Shown: piece after piece, positions 7,827 to 15,666 of the stretch
Numbering within the stretch: position 1 is the stretch's first letter
How the letters are laid out: every line of letters begins with the position of its first letter
From: Achromobacter anxifer
GTDB taxonomy: Bacteria; Pseudomonadota; Gammaproteobacteria; Burkholderiales; Burkholderiaceae_B
NCBI RefSeq assembly: GCF_903652925.1
Contig: NZ_CAHLAR010000005.1
Location: 248,001-312,000 of the forward strand
Reading direction: 5' to 3'
Length of the DNA stretch: 64,000 nucleotides
Notes under the pieces: model-generated
Database searches by the model: none
Told to the model about the DNA's origin: nothing
The model's input: the letters and a program-made list of their open reading frames with translations, nothing else
Translations under genes and position numbers: made by a program

Positions 7827-7951
7827 GGTTTTAAGACAAACTGGGTTGCGACGAGCAGTATTGAGAGCAAAATCCGACAGATCGCGCACACAAGTAATTG
7901 AGTGTTTTTCAGACAAATAGCTGTACAATGGATTAGTTTTCAGACAAACAG
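7827..7951 (+). promoter_or_regulatory. Three operator-like repeats upstream of fic
   Basis: The motif GTTTT(C/A)AGACAAA(C/T) occurs three times, at 7827-7843, 7904-7920 and 7936-7951. The middle copy covers the -35/-10 spacer of the likely promoter and the last copy lies just before the start codon. This arrangement suggests repression, perhaps by the winged-helix domain of the Fic protein itself. Confidence 0.5.
7924..7929 (+). promoter_or_regulatory. -10 box of the fic promoter
   Basis: TACAAT between the second and third operator repeats, 34 nt before the start codon. Confidence 0.45.
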
Positions 7952-7963
7952 CGAGGGCTCCGC

Positions 7964-9445
7964 GTGGTAATGAAGCAAAAAACCGACGTTACGCTACCTG
8001 AGGTGGTCTTTACGGGCGAGGGGGATGGCGCCTTTGATCGCCAGATCCTGCGGCTAGCTGCCGCCGGGCAGCTGCTGAAGCTGTATCAGGGGGTTTACAC
8101 CAGCAATCTGAGCAGCCCTCCTGAAGCGGTGGTTCATCGCCATTGGCTGAACATTGTGGGCCACCTGCTTCCGGACGCGGTTCTGAGCTATCGCAGCGGG
8201 CGCGACGTCAAGCCGGTCGACGGCCGGCTTTATGTGACCCGCGGGAGCACGCGGCGAACGCTGGAGCTGCCTGGCCTGTCCGTAAAGGTGATCCCAGGGC
8301 CAGGGGCCGTAGAAGGCGACATGCCTTACAAGAAGCTGTTCCTAGCCAGCCAGCCGCGATGGCTGCTGGAGAACATGGCAACAGGCCGCGCCGGCGGCGA
8401 TCGTGTGCTGCCTCAGGACGTGATCGAGGCTGAGCTGGACAAGCTGCTGACCATTCGCGGGGAGTATCGCTTCAACGAGGTCCGGGACGCCTGCCGGAAG
8501 CTCGCTGACAAGCTGGACCGGCAGAAAGAGTTCAAGCGCCTGGATGGCATCATGGGCGCCATGCTGGGTACGCACGAAAGCCGGAAGCTGCATAGCAAGC
8601 AGGCGCTGGCGCGGGCGGCCGGCAGGCCTTATGACCCGGCCCGGCTGGCGCTGTTCGACACGCTCTTTAGCAGCCTGCGCTCGCAGGTCTGGCCCGAGGT
8701 GATGTCCACGGCGGACACCGGGGTAGCGCGCGAAAACTTCGCCTTCTTCGAGTCGTACTTCTCCAACTACATCGAGGGCACCACGTTCCTGGTGAGTGAA
8801 GCCGAGGAGATCGTGTTTGAAGGCAAGCTCATCGCCAATCGACCGGAAGACTCCCACGACATCCTGGGCACCTTCCAGGCGGCGATGCAGAGCCACTGGC
8901 GTGACAAGCCCGCGGCCACCGCCGACGACTTCCTGCTCTGGCTCAAAAGCGTCAATGCCCTGGTCATGCAGTCGCGCCTGGACAAGAACCCGGGCCAGTG
9001 GAAGGATCAGAACAACCAGGCCGGCTCAACGCTCTTTGTGGCCCACGAGCTCGTGCAAGGGACGCTGCGGGAAGGCTTTGATCGGATTGCAGCGCTGGAA
9101 GACCCGCTTGCCCGTGCGCTGATGACGATGTTCGTCGTTTCGGAGGTGCACCCCTTCAAGGATGGCAATGGCCGTACCGCGCGTCTGGCCATGAACTGTG
9201 TGCTCAGTGCAGCTGGCCGATCGCGCATCATCGTGCCGACGGTCTACCGGGAGGACTACCTTCTGCCGCTCAAGAGTCTGTCCAACCACGCGGACGCTGC
9301 CCCCTACATCCGCGCGATGACCCGCATCCAGGACTGGACTGCCGCTTTCGACTATTCCCAGCCGCGATCCGATCTGTACGAAGCGCTCAAGCGCTGCAAC
9401 GCCTTTGAGGAAGACCTGCGCAACTTCCGCCTGGTGTTCCCTTAG
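7964..9445 (+). CDS. Fic-family protein with AbiEi-like N-terminal domain
   Basis: This 493-residue protein carries the Fic core HPFKDGNGRTAR at about residues 396-407, which has all catalytic residues of AMP-transferring Fic enzymes. About 130 residues earlier, SNYIEG (266-271) matches the inhibitory motif [S/T]-x3-E-[G/N], so this is a class II, self-inhibited Fic. Residues 10-150 resemble the AbiEi-type winged-helix antitoxin fold (Q/L-rich helices, LYQGVYTS, then SYRSG). Toxin, inhibitor and putative repressor would thus be one polypeptide. GTG 7964 is preferred to ATG 7970 because GAGGG lies 7 nt before it. Target proteins are unknown; a defence or toxin role is inference. Confidence 0.85.
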   Translation: MVMKQKTDVTLPEVVFTGEGDGAFDRQILRLAAAGQLLKLYQGVYTSNLSSPPEAVVHRHWLNIVGHLLPDAVLSYRSGRDVKPVDGRLYVTRGSTRRTLELPGLSVKVIPGPGAVEGDMPYKKLFLASQPRWLLENMATGRAGGDRVLPQDVIEAELDKLLTIRGEYRFNEVRDACRKLADKLDRQKEFKRLDGIMGAMLGTHESRKLHSKQALARAAGRPYDPARLALFDTLFSSLRSQVWPEVMSTADTGVARENFAFFESYFSNYIEGTTFLVSEAEEIVFEGKLIANRPEDSHDILGTFQAAMQSHWRDKPAATADDFLLWLKSVNALVMQSRLDKNPGQWKDQNNQAGSTLFVAHELVQGTLREGFDRIAALEDPLARALMTMFVVSEVHPFKDGNGRTARLAMNCVLSAAGRSRIIVPTVYREDYLLPLKSLSNHADAAPYIRAMTRIQDWTAAFDYSQPRSDLYEALKRCNAFEEDLRNFRLVFP

Positions 9446-9471
9446 CCTTTCGCATCAGGCGCACTGCGCCG

Positions 9472-9541
9472 TCGATCACCCGTAGTCGATCAAATCTAGA
9501 CCCAACCCCCACTCAGCCCGGCGCACTGCGCTGGGCTTTTT
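9472..9541 (+). repeat. 70-bp direct repeat, copy 2 (includes terminator)
   Basis: Second copy of the repeat at 7594-7663; it ends in the terminator of the fic gene. Confidence 0.85.
9515..9541 (+). terminator. Terminator of fic
   Basis: Same hairpin as at 7636, followed by five T. Confidence 0.75.
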
Positions 9542-9559
9542 CATTTGCGCCGGCGTGCC

Positions 9560-9565
9560 TATACG
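9560..9565 (+). promoter_or_regulatory. -10 box for operon 9609-10853
   Basis: TATACG in the context GTGCCTATACGA, 43 nt before the first start codon. Confidence 0.5.
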
Positions 9566-9608
9566 ACAGGGAGGACATTCTCAGATTTACCACCCGAAAG
9601 GAACCATC

Positions 9609-9983
9609 ATGAACCAAGAGCCCCGCCTGAACATCACTGACGTCACCGAGCTGGTCACAGAGCAATACCCTCAGTGGCAAGCGATCAAGATCGTTTCCGA
9701 TCTGATGGTCGAAAGCTGCTGGTTCTCGGTCGATCCGGAACCGTTCGACGTCTACACGATTACGGTCAAGCCCGAGGCCAAGGTGCATCTGCCCGAAGCA
9801 CTCGGTACGGACGGCGCGTACGCGCGTGTTGCGTTCGAGCCGTGGATCGCCAGTTTTGCTCATTACTTCGAGTCCGAGGGCGGCCTGAGCGATGAGCGCA
9901 AGGAAGCGTTCCGTTCGTACTTCCTTCGTGGCTTGCGTCCGGCTGAGGCGATCGATCAGGACCTTGCGGACGCGGAAGCCTGA
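9609..9983 (+). CDS. Hypothetical protein
   Basis: A 124-residue acidic protein. Residues 15-65 have the beta-hairpin and helix pattern of small phage and plasmid proteins; no motif is diagnostic. GAAAGGAACC ribosome site before ATG 9609. First gene of a four-gene operon. Confidence 0.6.
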   Translation: MNQEPRLNITDVTELVTEQYPQWQAIKIVSDLMVESCWFSVDPEPFDVYTITVKPEAKVHLPEALGTDGAYARVAFEPWIASFAHYFESEGGLSDERKEAFRSYFLRGLRPAEAIDQDLADAEA

Positions 9984-9984
9984 C

Positions 9985-10125
9985 ATGAAAGCCACCTACT
10001 CACCGCTGCACCAGCGCTGGGTGGTTCATCACCCGACGCGCCCCGAGCTCATCATCGGAAGCGGGCACACCCAGGAAGAAGCCATTCGCAAGGCCGGCGA
10101 CTATGTCGCTCGCCACGCTCATTGA
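9985..10125 (+). CDS. Very small hypothetical protein
   Basis: A 46-residue basic protein whose ATG lies one base after the preceding stop, so translation is probably coupled. The sequence has the shape of a short three-stranded sheet plus helix (HicB-like start: Y-SPL...WVVHHP...G-T-EEA-RKA). A truncated HicB-like antitoxin fold is possible but no toxin partner is adjacent. Confidence 0.5.
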   Translation: MKATYSPLHQRWVVHHPTRPELIIGSGHTQEEAIRKAGDYVARHAH

Positions 10126-10178
10126 AATCGAGGTGCGAGGCAATCCGCACCATTTAGGACCCACTGAAGGAGATCACC

Positions 10179-10481
10179 ATGGAACAAGTTCAAAGCACGC
10201 AATCGACCAAGCGCAAGGCCACCACCCCTGCGGTGAAAACCGTCAAGGGCGGAACCATCGGCTACGCGGCCGCCATAGCGGCAGGACAGGCAATCTGCGC
10301 AGCTGCTGCCAAGGCCAGTACCGAATACTCGGGACCGGACAACAAGCAGCGGCATTCGGCGCGAGGTGCGTGCGTGCAGGCGATGGACAATCTCTGGTAC
10401 GACCACCTCTCGCCGGCGGCGAAAGCCAAAATGGACCACTCGAACGCTGAGTTCTACAAGCGCTGCGGCTGGCCCGAGTGA
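10179..10481 (+). CDS. Hypothetical protein
   Basis: A 100-residue basic, Ala/Lys-rich protein with an N-terminal disordered stretch and a helical C-terminus containing two Cys. GAAGGAG ribosome site. No family recognised. Confidence 0.55.
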   Translation: MEQVQSTQSTKRKATTPAVKTVKGGTIGYAAAIAAGQAICAAAAKASTEYSGPDNKQRHSARGACVQAMDNLWYDHLSPAAKAKMDHSNAEFYKRCGWPE

Positions 10482-10490
10482 GGTGACACC

Positions 10491-10853
10491 ATGGGCATCC
10501 ACTATGAGTTGAACTGCGGCCAGTATGTGCTGCATCGCGATGGCAAGCCGGTTGGCGCGCCCCTCGACGAAGTGGCGATCGCACTGGACAAGGCATCGGG
10601 TACCAGGCACAAGCATGGCGAAGTCAAGATGGTCGCATCTTGGCTGGCCGACGCCGAAGAGAGTCTGCGGGCTGGTCCCCATCCCGAGATGGCTGACGAT
10701 CTGGTGATGATCCACGGGCGCTTCACGCTCGAGGACCTGAACAAGATGGTCGCAATCAGCGGACACGCCAAGGTGCTGTACGACCAAGTCATCGCCGGCC
10801 GGGCATCCTGCCTGGACGAGCAAGGCAACGTCGTTGCTCAGCAACTCCACTGA
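10491..10853 (+). CDS. Hypothetical protein
   Basis: A 120-residue soluble protein beginning at ATG 10491, 9 nt after the previous stop and followed by a terminator at 10872. Mixed alpha/beta, no recognisable motif. Confidence 0.6.
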   Translation: MGIHYELNCGQYVLHRDGKPVGAPLDEVAIALDKASGTRHKHGEVKMVASWLADAEESLRAGPHPEMADDLVMIHGRFTLEDLNKMVAISGHAKVLYDQVIAGRASCLDEQGNVVAQQLH

Positions 10854-10871
10854 GGCACCAACCATCCTCCT

Positions 10872-10891
10872 GCCCAGCATTCGTGCTGGGC
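10872..10891 (+). terminator. Terminator of operon 9609-10853
   Basis: GCCCAGCA/TGCTGGGC perfect 8-bp stem with a 4-nt loop, then TTTCCTTTG. Confidence 0.7.
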
Positions 10892-10902
10892 TTTCCTTTG
10901 CC

Positions 10903-10908
10903 TATACG
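10903..10908 (+). promoter_or_regulatory. -10 box for gene 10941-11417
   Basis: TATACG in TTTGCCTATACGA, directly behind the preceding terminator. Confidence 0.55.
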
Positions 10909-10940
10909 AATAGCAAGGACACATTTCAAAGGAGGACACC

Positions 10941-11417
10941 ATGCACCAATCCCAAGCAAACCAACTGACCATCGAAGCTCTCATGAACCTGGTGAGCAAG
11001 CCTACTTACATGGGCGACGCCAGCGTGACTCCAGGGCTGAAGAACCTTTATCTGGCGCTGTCTCATGAATTGAACAGCGACGTGTTCCTGAAGGCTGGTC
11101 TTGCTCTACATCGCGACTTCAAGACGCTTCCGCTTCCTTATGTGGAAGCCACTCCTGAACTGCTTGAAATTCTGGCCCGGCGCGGGGTCTATGGTTCCGA
11201 GCCGCGGCGCGAAGGTAGCCTGACTCCGTCCCCGCTGGGCCACCACTATTCGTTGGAGGTGTTGGGCAATGGCAGGGTACTCGTCAGGTACAGTCAGATC
11301 ATCGGAAGTTGGTGTATCGGAACGCTCAGTGCGGAGCAAATCTCCCAACTGACCGATGTCCTCTCCGACGAGCTGAAAAAGCATCACGAAAAGGTGAAAG
11401 CGTCTTCGTTGCGCTGA
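10941..11417 (+). CDS. Hypothetical protein, paralog of next gene
   Basis: This 158-residue soluble protein has a strong AAAGGAGG ribosome site. Its middle (LPLPYVEATPELLEIL) and C-terminal half (Y-x-LEV...LV-YSQ-IGS...LS-EQ-x-L) align with the next protein, so the two genes are diverged tandem duplicates. No known domain. Own promoter and terminator. Confidence 0.6.
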   Translation: MHQSQANQLTIEALMNLVSKPTYMGDASVTPGLKNLYLALSHELNSDVFLKAGLALHRDFKTLPLPYVEATPELLEILARRGVYGSEPRREGSLTPSPLGHHYSLEVLGNGRVLVRYSQIIGSWCIGTLSAEQISQLTDVLSDELKKHHEKVKASSLR

Positions 11418-11434
11418 CATCACGCAACGCTCTC

Positions 11435-11461
11435 AAGCCCAGCTTCTATGCTGGGCTTTTT
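11435..11461 (+). terminator. Terminator of gene 10941-11417
   Basis: AAGCCCAGC/GCTGGGCTT stem followed by T-run. Confidence 0.8.
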
Positions 11462-11507
11462 CACGACCAGGCTGTTCTTGACGGCATAATCGGGAGAAGG
11501 CCTTACC

Positions 11508-11957
11508 ATGAAATCAAATCCATCCAAACTCTCCCCAGACGCCGTTTCTTCAATGCTGAGTACCCTGGTCGTACGCATTGACCACAGGCAGCGTGTGCCC
11601 GACACACACCTGTATCTTGCTGTACCCAGTTCGGTCACGGCAGCGAGTAGTGCGCGGGCCCAGTTCTTCCGTGACGCCATGCCGCTGACCTATGTGCAGG
11701 TGACGTCGGAACTGCGTGAGGTCATGAATGGGATTGCCGTCGGCCGCCTGGACCTGCGTGAGGCTACCGATAAGGTTTTGCCATTCAACCAGGTGTTCTT
11801 TCTCGAGATCAAGGAAAGCCGCGTCTTGCAGCTCAAGTATCGGCAGTTTCTCGGCAGTCAGCACCTGGCATCGCTCTCGGAGGCCCAGTATGAAACAGTC
11901 CTGGATCGGATGTCGGTAGGACTGACGGAACTCATGACCAGGCCTCGGCCGACGTAG
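11508..11957 (+). CDS. Hypothetical protein, paralog of preceding gene
   Basis: A 149-residue soluble protein related to the product of 10941-11417 in its centre (MPLTYVQVTSELREVM) and C-terminus (FFLEI...LSEAQYETVLDR). GGGAGAAGG ribosome site before ATG 11508. Ends with TAG, followed by a short in-frame extension to a TGA at 11999. Function unknown. Confidence 0.6.
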   Translation: MKSNPSKLSPDAVSSMLSTLVVRIDHRQRVPDTHLYLAVPSSVTAASSARAQFFRDAMPLTYVQVTSELREVMNGIAVGRLDLREATDKVLPFNQVFFLEIKESRVLQLKYRQFLGSQHLASLSEAQYETVLDRMSVGLTELMTRPRPT

Positions 11958-11990
11958 CGCACCCCGCCAGCTGCGGGCGAGCGCGCTAAA

Positions 11991-12011
11991 TACGCTCAAT
12001 GAGCGTATAAT
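11991..12011 (+). promoter_or_regulatory. Palindromic operator overlapping a consensus -10 box
   Basis: TACGCTC-AAT-GAGCGTA (11991-12007) is a perfect 7-bp inverted repeat. Its right arm overlaps TATAAT (12006-12011), the only perfect -10 box noted. The -10 ends 6 nt before ATG 12018, so the methyltransferase mRNA is predicted to be leaderless. The N-terminal helix-turn-helix of the enzyme may bind the palindrome. Confidence 0.6.
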
Positions 12012-12017
12012 TGCCGC

Positions 12018-13121
12018 ATGGATACCACACACATCACTGAGCAAACGGTCCTCGAGCTCCTGAATTCGCACACGTACGAGCAGGTGAGCGAAATGACCGG
12101 CTGGTCCCGCGGCCGGATCTACCGCCTGGCGTGCAATGCTGGCGCGCGCAAGACGGAGCAGCGCATCCGCCAGCGCGCCCAGGCCAAGGCCCAGATGCAA
12201 GCGGACTTCCTGGCCGAGGTGATGGGCACCACGGCGCGCATGGACGTGCTGGACTTCCTGGATGGCTTGCCGGACGACACAGTAGACCTTTTCCTGACCT
12301 CTCCGCCCTACAACCTGGACAAGCGCTATGGCAACAGCGGGGTGGATGCCATGCGCTTCAGCCGCTTCTATGGCTGGCTGGTGATGTGCCTGGGCGAGAT
12401 GTCGCGCGTGCTCAAGCCTGGCGGCACGCTCTTCTTGAATGTTGGCCAGACGCGGGACTGGACTGATCAACTGTATCCCATGGACGTGATGCTGTTCGAG
12501 GACCTGCGCCGCATGGGCCTGACGTTCCAGAGCCGCATCGTCTGGACGTTCAAGCATGGGCTCACCCCCAAGCGCCGCCTGTCGGAGCGCTACGAGACGA
12601 TCCTGGTGTTCTCCAAGGGGCCCCAGCAGACCTTCAATGCCAACGCTGCACGGACGCCGCAGCTTCAGCCTGGCAAGCGGGCCTACAAGGGTCCGAACCG
12701 AGGTCGGCTCTCTGGTCACCCGCTGGGTGCAGCGCCGTCGAATGTCTGGGATGACATCCCCCAGGTGAAGGCCAACCACCAAGAGAAGACGGACCACCCG
12801 TGCCAGTTCCCTGTGGCTCTGGTCAAGCGAGCGATTCTGCTGTACACCAACGCCGGCGCACTGGTCTGCGATCCATTCTCGGGCAGCGGCTCGACCCACG
12901 AGGGCTGCGTCCTGACGGGGAGGGGCTTCGTAGGCGCCGACCTGTTCTATGAGGATACCCGCAGGGCCCGGCTGGCCAAGGTGATGCCTGAGCTCGTGAC
13001 AATGCTCCCGGGCGTGACGGATCAGTCGGTGGCCGTCTGGCAGGCGGAGGCGCGGCGGGTGGAGATGCCGGCTGCACCGCTCAGCGCTCAGGCGGAGCTT
13101 GACATGCTGGTGGGCGCCTGA
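12018..13121 (+). CDS. Orphan beta-class DNA methyltransferase (N4-C or N6-A)
   Basis: This 367-residue protein has the catalytic motif IV TSPPY at residues 94-98 before the SAM-binding motif I DPFSGSGST at about 285-293. That order defines the beta class, used by many m4C and m6A enzymes. PGG in LKPGG (motif V region) and the NVWDD segment are also typical. Residues 10-60 form a helix-turn-helix (EQVSEMTGWSRGRIYRL), an unusual addition that could be used for autoregulation. No restriction endonuclease gene lies nearby, so it is an orphan. Site specificity cannot be read from the sequence. Confidence 0.85.
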   Translation: MDTTHITEQTVLELLNSHTYEQVSEMTGWSRGRIYRLACNAGARKTEQRIRQRAQAKAQMQADFLAEVMGTTARMDVLDFLDGLPDDTVDLFLTSPPYNLDKRYGNSGVDAMRFSRFYGWLVMCLGEMSRVLKPGGTLFLNVGQTRDWTDQLYPMDVMLFEDLRRMGLTFQSRIVWTFKHGLTPKRRLSERYETILVFSKGPQQTFNANAARTPQLQPGKRAYKGPNRGRLSGHPLGAAPSNVWDDIPQVKANHQEKTDHPCQFPVALVKRAILLYTNAGALVCDPFSGSGSTHEGCVLTGRGFVGADLFYEDTRRARLAKVMPELVTMLPGVTDQSVAVWQAEARRVEMPAAPLSAQAELDMLVGA

Positions 13122-13131
13122 GGAGGTACCA

Positions 13132-13680
13132 ATGCCGCACGACCACCTTTCTTTCTACGCCGGGCGCGTGCCGACCTGCACGCACTGTGGCCTGCCGCTC
13201 GAACGGACGCCGCACCACGACTACATGCTGACCGACTCCGTGTGGACGCAGGTTCACCCAGAGGGCGGGAGAGGTTTCCTGCACGATGACTGCCTGATCG
13301 AGCGAGCGGCGGCCGTGGGTGCAGTGCTCGATGAGTCGGCGTTCACCGACTGCCTCTGCTACGTGAATCGCCATATTCACCGGGCGTCGCCGCGGCTGCT
13401 GATGGAGAAGTTCCTGTATCGCCACGAGCTTGAGCTGGCTCGCGCGCCTCGGCGTGGCCGCGCCCCGATGCACTTCGCGGTCGTCACGGGGAAGCTGTTG
13501 GAGCGCATTGCGGCTCAGGACCGAGCCATGGCCAGGAAAAACTGCCGGCCGAGCGCGTTCCTGCATCTGTTTCGCAGTGATCCGGCGACGATGGGAAGTA
13601 ACTTCCCGCTGCAAGCCCCGGCAAGTGCACCGAGGGCGCCCGCGCGGTCGAGCGGCCTGGCAGAAGGGGAAGGGCGATGA
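13132..13680 (+). CDS. Cys/His-rich hypothetical protein
   Basis: A 182-residue protein whose first 55 residues contain CTHC, paired His and HDDC, suggesting one zinc site. The C-terminal third is basic and Ala/Pro-rich. AGGAGG ribosome site 6 nt before ATG 13132, 10 nt after the methyltransferase stop; co-transcribed with it. Function unknown. Confidence 0.6.
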   Translation: MPHDHLSFYAGRVPTCTHCGLPLERTPHHDYMLTDSVWTQVHPEGGRGFLHDDCLIERAAAVGAVLDESAFTDCLCYVNRHIHRASPRLLMEKFLYRHELELARAPRRGRAPMHFAVVTGKLLERIAAQDRAMARKNCRPSAFLHLFRSDPATMGSNFPLQAPASAPRAPARSSGLAEGEGR

Positions 13681-13910
13681 AGCGAAAGACACGCGAAGTG
13701 GCAAAGCCGACAAACGAGGGTGCTGGCGTACCTCCAGCGCCAGCTGAGATCGTCGCCAGGCGCAAGGCCTGCAAGCTCAGCCAAACTGAGGCCGGCGTGC
13801 TCGTTTACAGCGCACTGCGCACCTGGCAGCAGTGGGAGGCCGGTGATCGAGAGATGCACCCCGGATTGTGGGAGCTTTTTTTGATAAAGTCCGGACAGCT
13901 TAATACCTAG
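13677..13910 (+). CDS. XRE-type helix-turn-helix protein
   Basis: A 77-residue protein. Residues 22-70 read as a Cro/CI-like helix-turn-helix (VARRKACKLSQTEAGVLV, W-x-x-WE-GDR). The variant with W-QWE-G resembles small plasmid and phage HTH proteins. ATG overlaps the preceding stop (ATGA). It is the last gene of the methyltransferase operon and could control it. Confidence 0.7.
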   Translation: MKRKTREVAKPTNEGAGVPPAPAEIVARRKACKLSQTEAGVLVYSALRTWQQWEAGDREMHPGLWELFLIKSGQLNT

Positions 13911-14037
13911 TCGCGCAGCGTAGGCCGCCGGCTCAGACGCTTCAACTCCATCTAATTAGACCCTCTCGGTAATTATCTAGGACGGGCATGGCCCCTAGTC
14001 GGGGAGGGCACTCGCCTGCTTGTAGCTCTGAAAAAGT

Positions 14038-14061
14038 AAGAGCCCCGGTGGAGGGGCTCTT
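14038..14061 (-). terminator. Terminator of gene 14102-14596
   Basis: AAGAGCCCC/GGGGCTCTT perfect 9-bp stem, followed on the minus strand by ACTTTTTC. Confidence 0.75.
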
Positions 14062-14101
14062 GGAGAGACGAGGCGCTGGCCTCGGCAATGGTGGAAGGCG
14101 A

Positions 14102-14596
14102 TCAGAGGCTGAACGCTTCCGTTTCTTCGGCCAAGTAACCACTGGCCGCACGCATGGCTCGAGCAGTCGGCACCTGTCGGGTCTCGAACAACGACAGGTA
14201 GTCAAAGGCGTTGCCTTTTGCCGCATCGAGAAAAGACAGCATCCAGTCGGGCAAACCCCCTTGCAGTTCAGTAGGCAAATCGCCCTCTGTGCGCAGGTCC
14301 AGCTGTCCCTCGTCGTCAAACGGATCATCTTCCGCCACCATCGCCGGTGCGGGGGCCGCCAGGACAATGAAACGGTCAGCTAGTGCGTCCAACTCCGCCG
14401 TCGATAGACCCTGAATGGGCATGCCTGTGGAGCACAAAGCCTGCAAATCGGAGTCCAGGCGAGATTGCTCTGCCTTTCTGGTCGCCTTGTTGGTTGCACG
14501 TTTAGCCCAAGGCTTCGTGCGGCTGTTCGAGGTGATACCTGGACGACGCGCACGGATTTCCAATTGGCTCTCAACAAAGTAGCTTTTTGCGGACAT
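14102..14596 (-). CDS. Hypothetical protein
   Basis: A 164-residue protein with a basic N-terminal third (R/K-rich, residues 15-45) and an acidic centre (DDPFDDEG). No recognisable domain. GGAGG ribosome site before ATG 14596. Own promoter and terminator. Confidence 0.6.
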   Translation of the reverse strand: MSAKSYFVESQLEIRARRPGITSNSRTKPWAKRATNKATRKAEQSRLDSDLQALCSTGMPIQGLSTAELDALADRFIVLAAPAPAMVAEDDPFDDEGQLDLRTEGDLPTELQGGLPDWMLSFLDAAKGNAFDYLSLFETRQVPTARAMRAASGYLAEETEAFSL

Positions 14597-14644
14597 GATG
14601 TTTCCTCCAGGTGATGGCCTAAATTGATTACAGAGTTCCTGGTA

Positions 14645-14650
14645 GGTATA
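14645..14650 (-). promoter_or_regulatory. -10 box for gene 14102-14596
   Basis: TATACC in the context ACCTATACC. Confidence 0.5.
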
Positions 14651-14830
14651 GGTCGCGGCGCTGTATAGCCGTCTACTGCTGCTATATCTCCATTATGGCG
14701 GGATGCGCGGCAGAGAAGCGTTGCGCTTTAGGGGCGTACAAAGCGCTCGTCAAGTTTTCAACGCCGCAATGCACAAGCCCGGCTGTGCGCCTGGCCTTGG
14801 ACGCAATCAGTGTTTTACGTCGCAACCGGT

Positions 14831-15244
14831 TCAAAGATCTGATCGAAGATTGTGCAGCCTCAGATCCAAACGCAGTTGATCCCGTTCTGCACGCAGTCGG
14901 TCACGTTCTGCCTTGAGCGCTCGAATGTTCGCGTGGATGCTGCCCACATCCGGCTCGCAATCGCTGTTCATCTGGAACTCGCTGGCATAAGCGATCCGTG
15001 CCGCCTCCAGGCCGTTGAGCTCATCCGCCAGCTGGCGGGGCGATTTCCCGGTCTCGTGGTGGACGGTGCCGGCCTCTGCGATCAGGGTGGAGTTATCGCC
15101 GTCTTCCGGCAGCCCCTTGCCCTCGAAGCAAATGGCTTCGCCATTGGGGCCCTGCACGGTCCAGTCATCGTTGGGTTGGACGGTGGGATTGTTGTGGGCC
15201 ACCACGCGCCACGGGCCAGGTGTCGGCTTCAGGATCCTGGTCAT
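14831..15244 (-). CDS. Phage-like hypothetical protein with C-terminal coiled coil
   Basis: This 137-residue protein starts with TPGPWRVV, the opening of a widespread group of phage and plasmid proteins of unknown function. It ends with a charged heptad stretch (residues 108-135, LKAERDRLRAERDQL) predicted to be a coiled coil. Its ATG overlaps the stop of the preceding gene. Confidence 0.6.
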   Translation of the reverse strand: MTRILKPTPGPWRVVAHNNPTVQPNDDWTVQGPNGEAICFEGKGLPEDGDNSTLIAEAGTVHHETGKSPRQLADELNGLEAARIAYASEFQMNSDCEPDVGSIHANIRALKAERDRLRAERDQLRLDLRLHNLRSDL

Positions 15245-15666
15245 GCAGCAACCCCGGCCGGCGCCGACTTGATCTGGAACGAGCGTTGGATGACGGTCAC
15301 GGGTTTCTCGGTGCAGTTGACATCGTAGGCGCCGTCGATCCAGTTGATCGAGTCAGGGTCGCCGAACTTTCCGCCGCCGTACCAGAAGATCCAGCCCACC
15401 CAGGTGCCGTCCGGCATCATGGCGGCAACGGACTTGGAGTCGTAGTGGCGCGTCAGCATGTGGTCTACCCCTTGGACGGGGAGACCCGTATCCTCGCCGG
15501 AATAACGGATCTCATTCCTCGCATCCTGGAGCTCACCGCTGCCGTCACTGTCCCGCTCGTCGTAGAGCTCGTCGACGTTAGCCGCAGTGATGGGCCCGAG
15601 GTCCAGCTTTCGCCAGCTGGCCAACTTCTGGAGGATGGCCCATTTGAGTTTCTGTTGAGGAGTCAT
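15241..15666 (-). CDS. Hypothetical protein
   Basis: A 141-residue protein with a helical, acidic N-terminal half and a Trp-rich C-terminal half (WVGWIFWYGGG) like proteins that sense or bind small ligands. No family recognised. Coupled by 4-bp overlap to the following gene 14831-15244. Confidence 0.55.
   Translation of the reverse strand: MTPQQKLKWAILQKLASWRKLDLGPITAANVDELYDERDSDGSGELQDARNEIRYSGEDTGLPVQGVDHMLTRHYDSKSVAAMMPDGTWVGWIFWYGGGKFGDPDSINWIDGAYDVNCTEKPVTVIQRSFQIKSAPAGVAA

Noticed and set aside
7662-7928. 88-codon minus-strand open frame in the fic regulatory region
   Set aside because: It covers the operator repeats and promoter; no ribosome site or motif supports it.
9985-10125. 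HicAB toxin-antitoxin system
   Set aside because: The 46-residue protein has only a HicB-like opening and no HicA toxin is adjacent.
11550-12899. 449-codon minus-strand open frame across the methyltransferase gene
   Set aside because: It runs across two plus-strand genes and their intergenic operator, one with unmistakable methyltransferase motifs.
14695-14916. 73-codon plus-strand open frame near 14.8 kb
   Set aside because: It overlaps the well-supported minus gene 14831-15244 and has no ribosome site.
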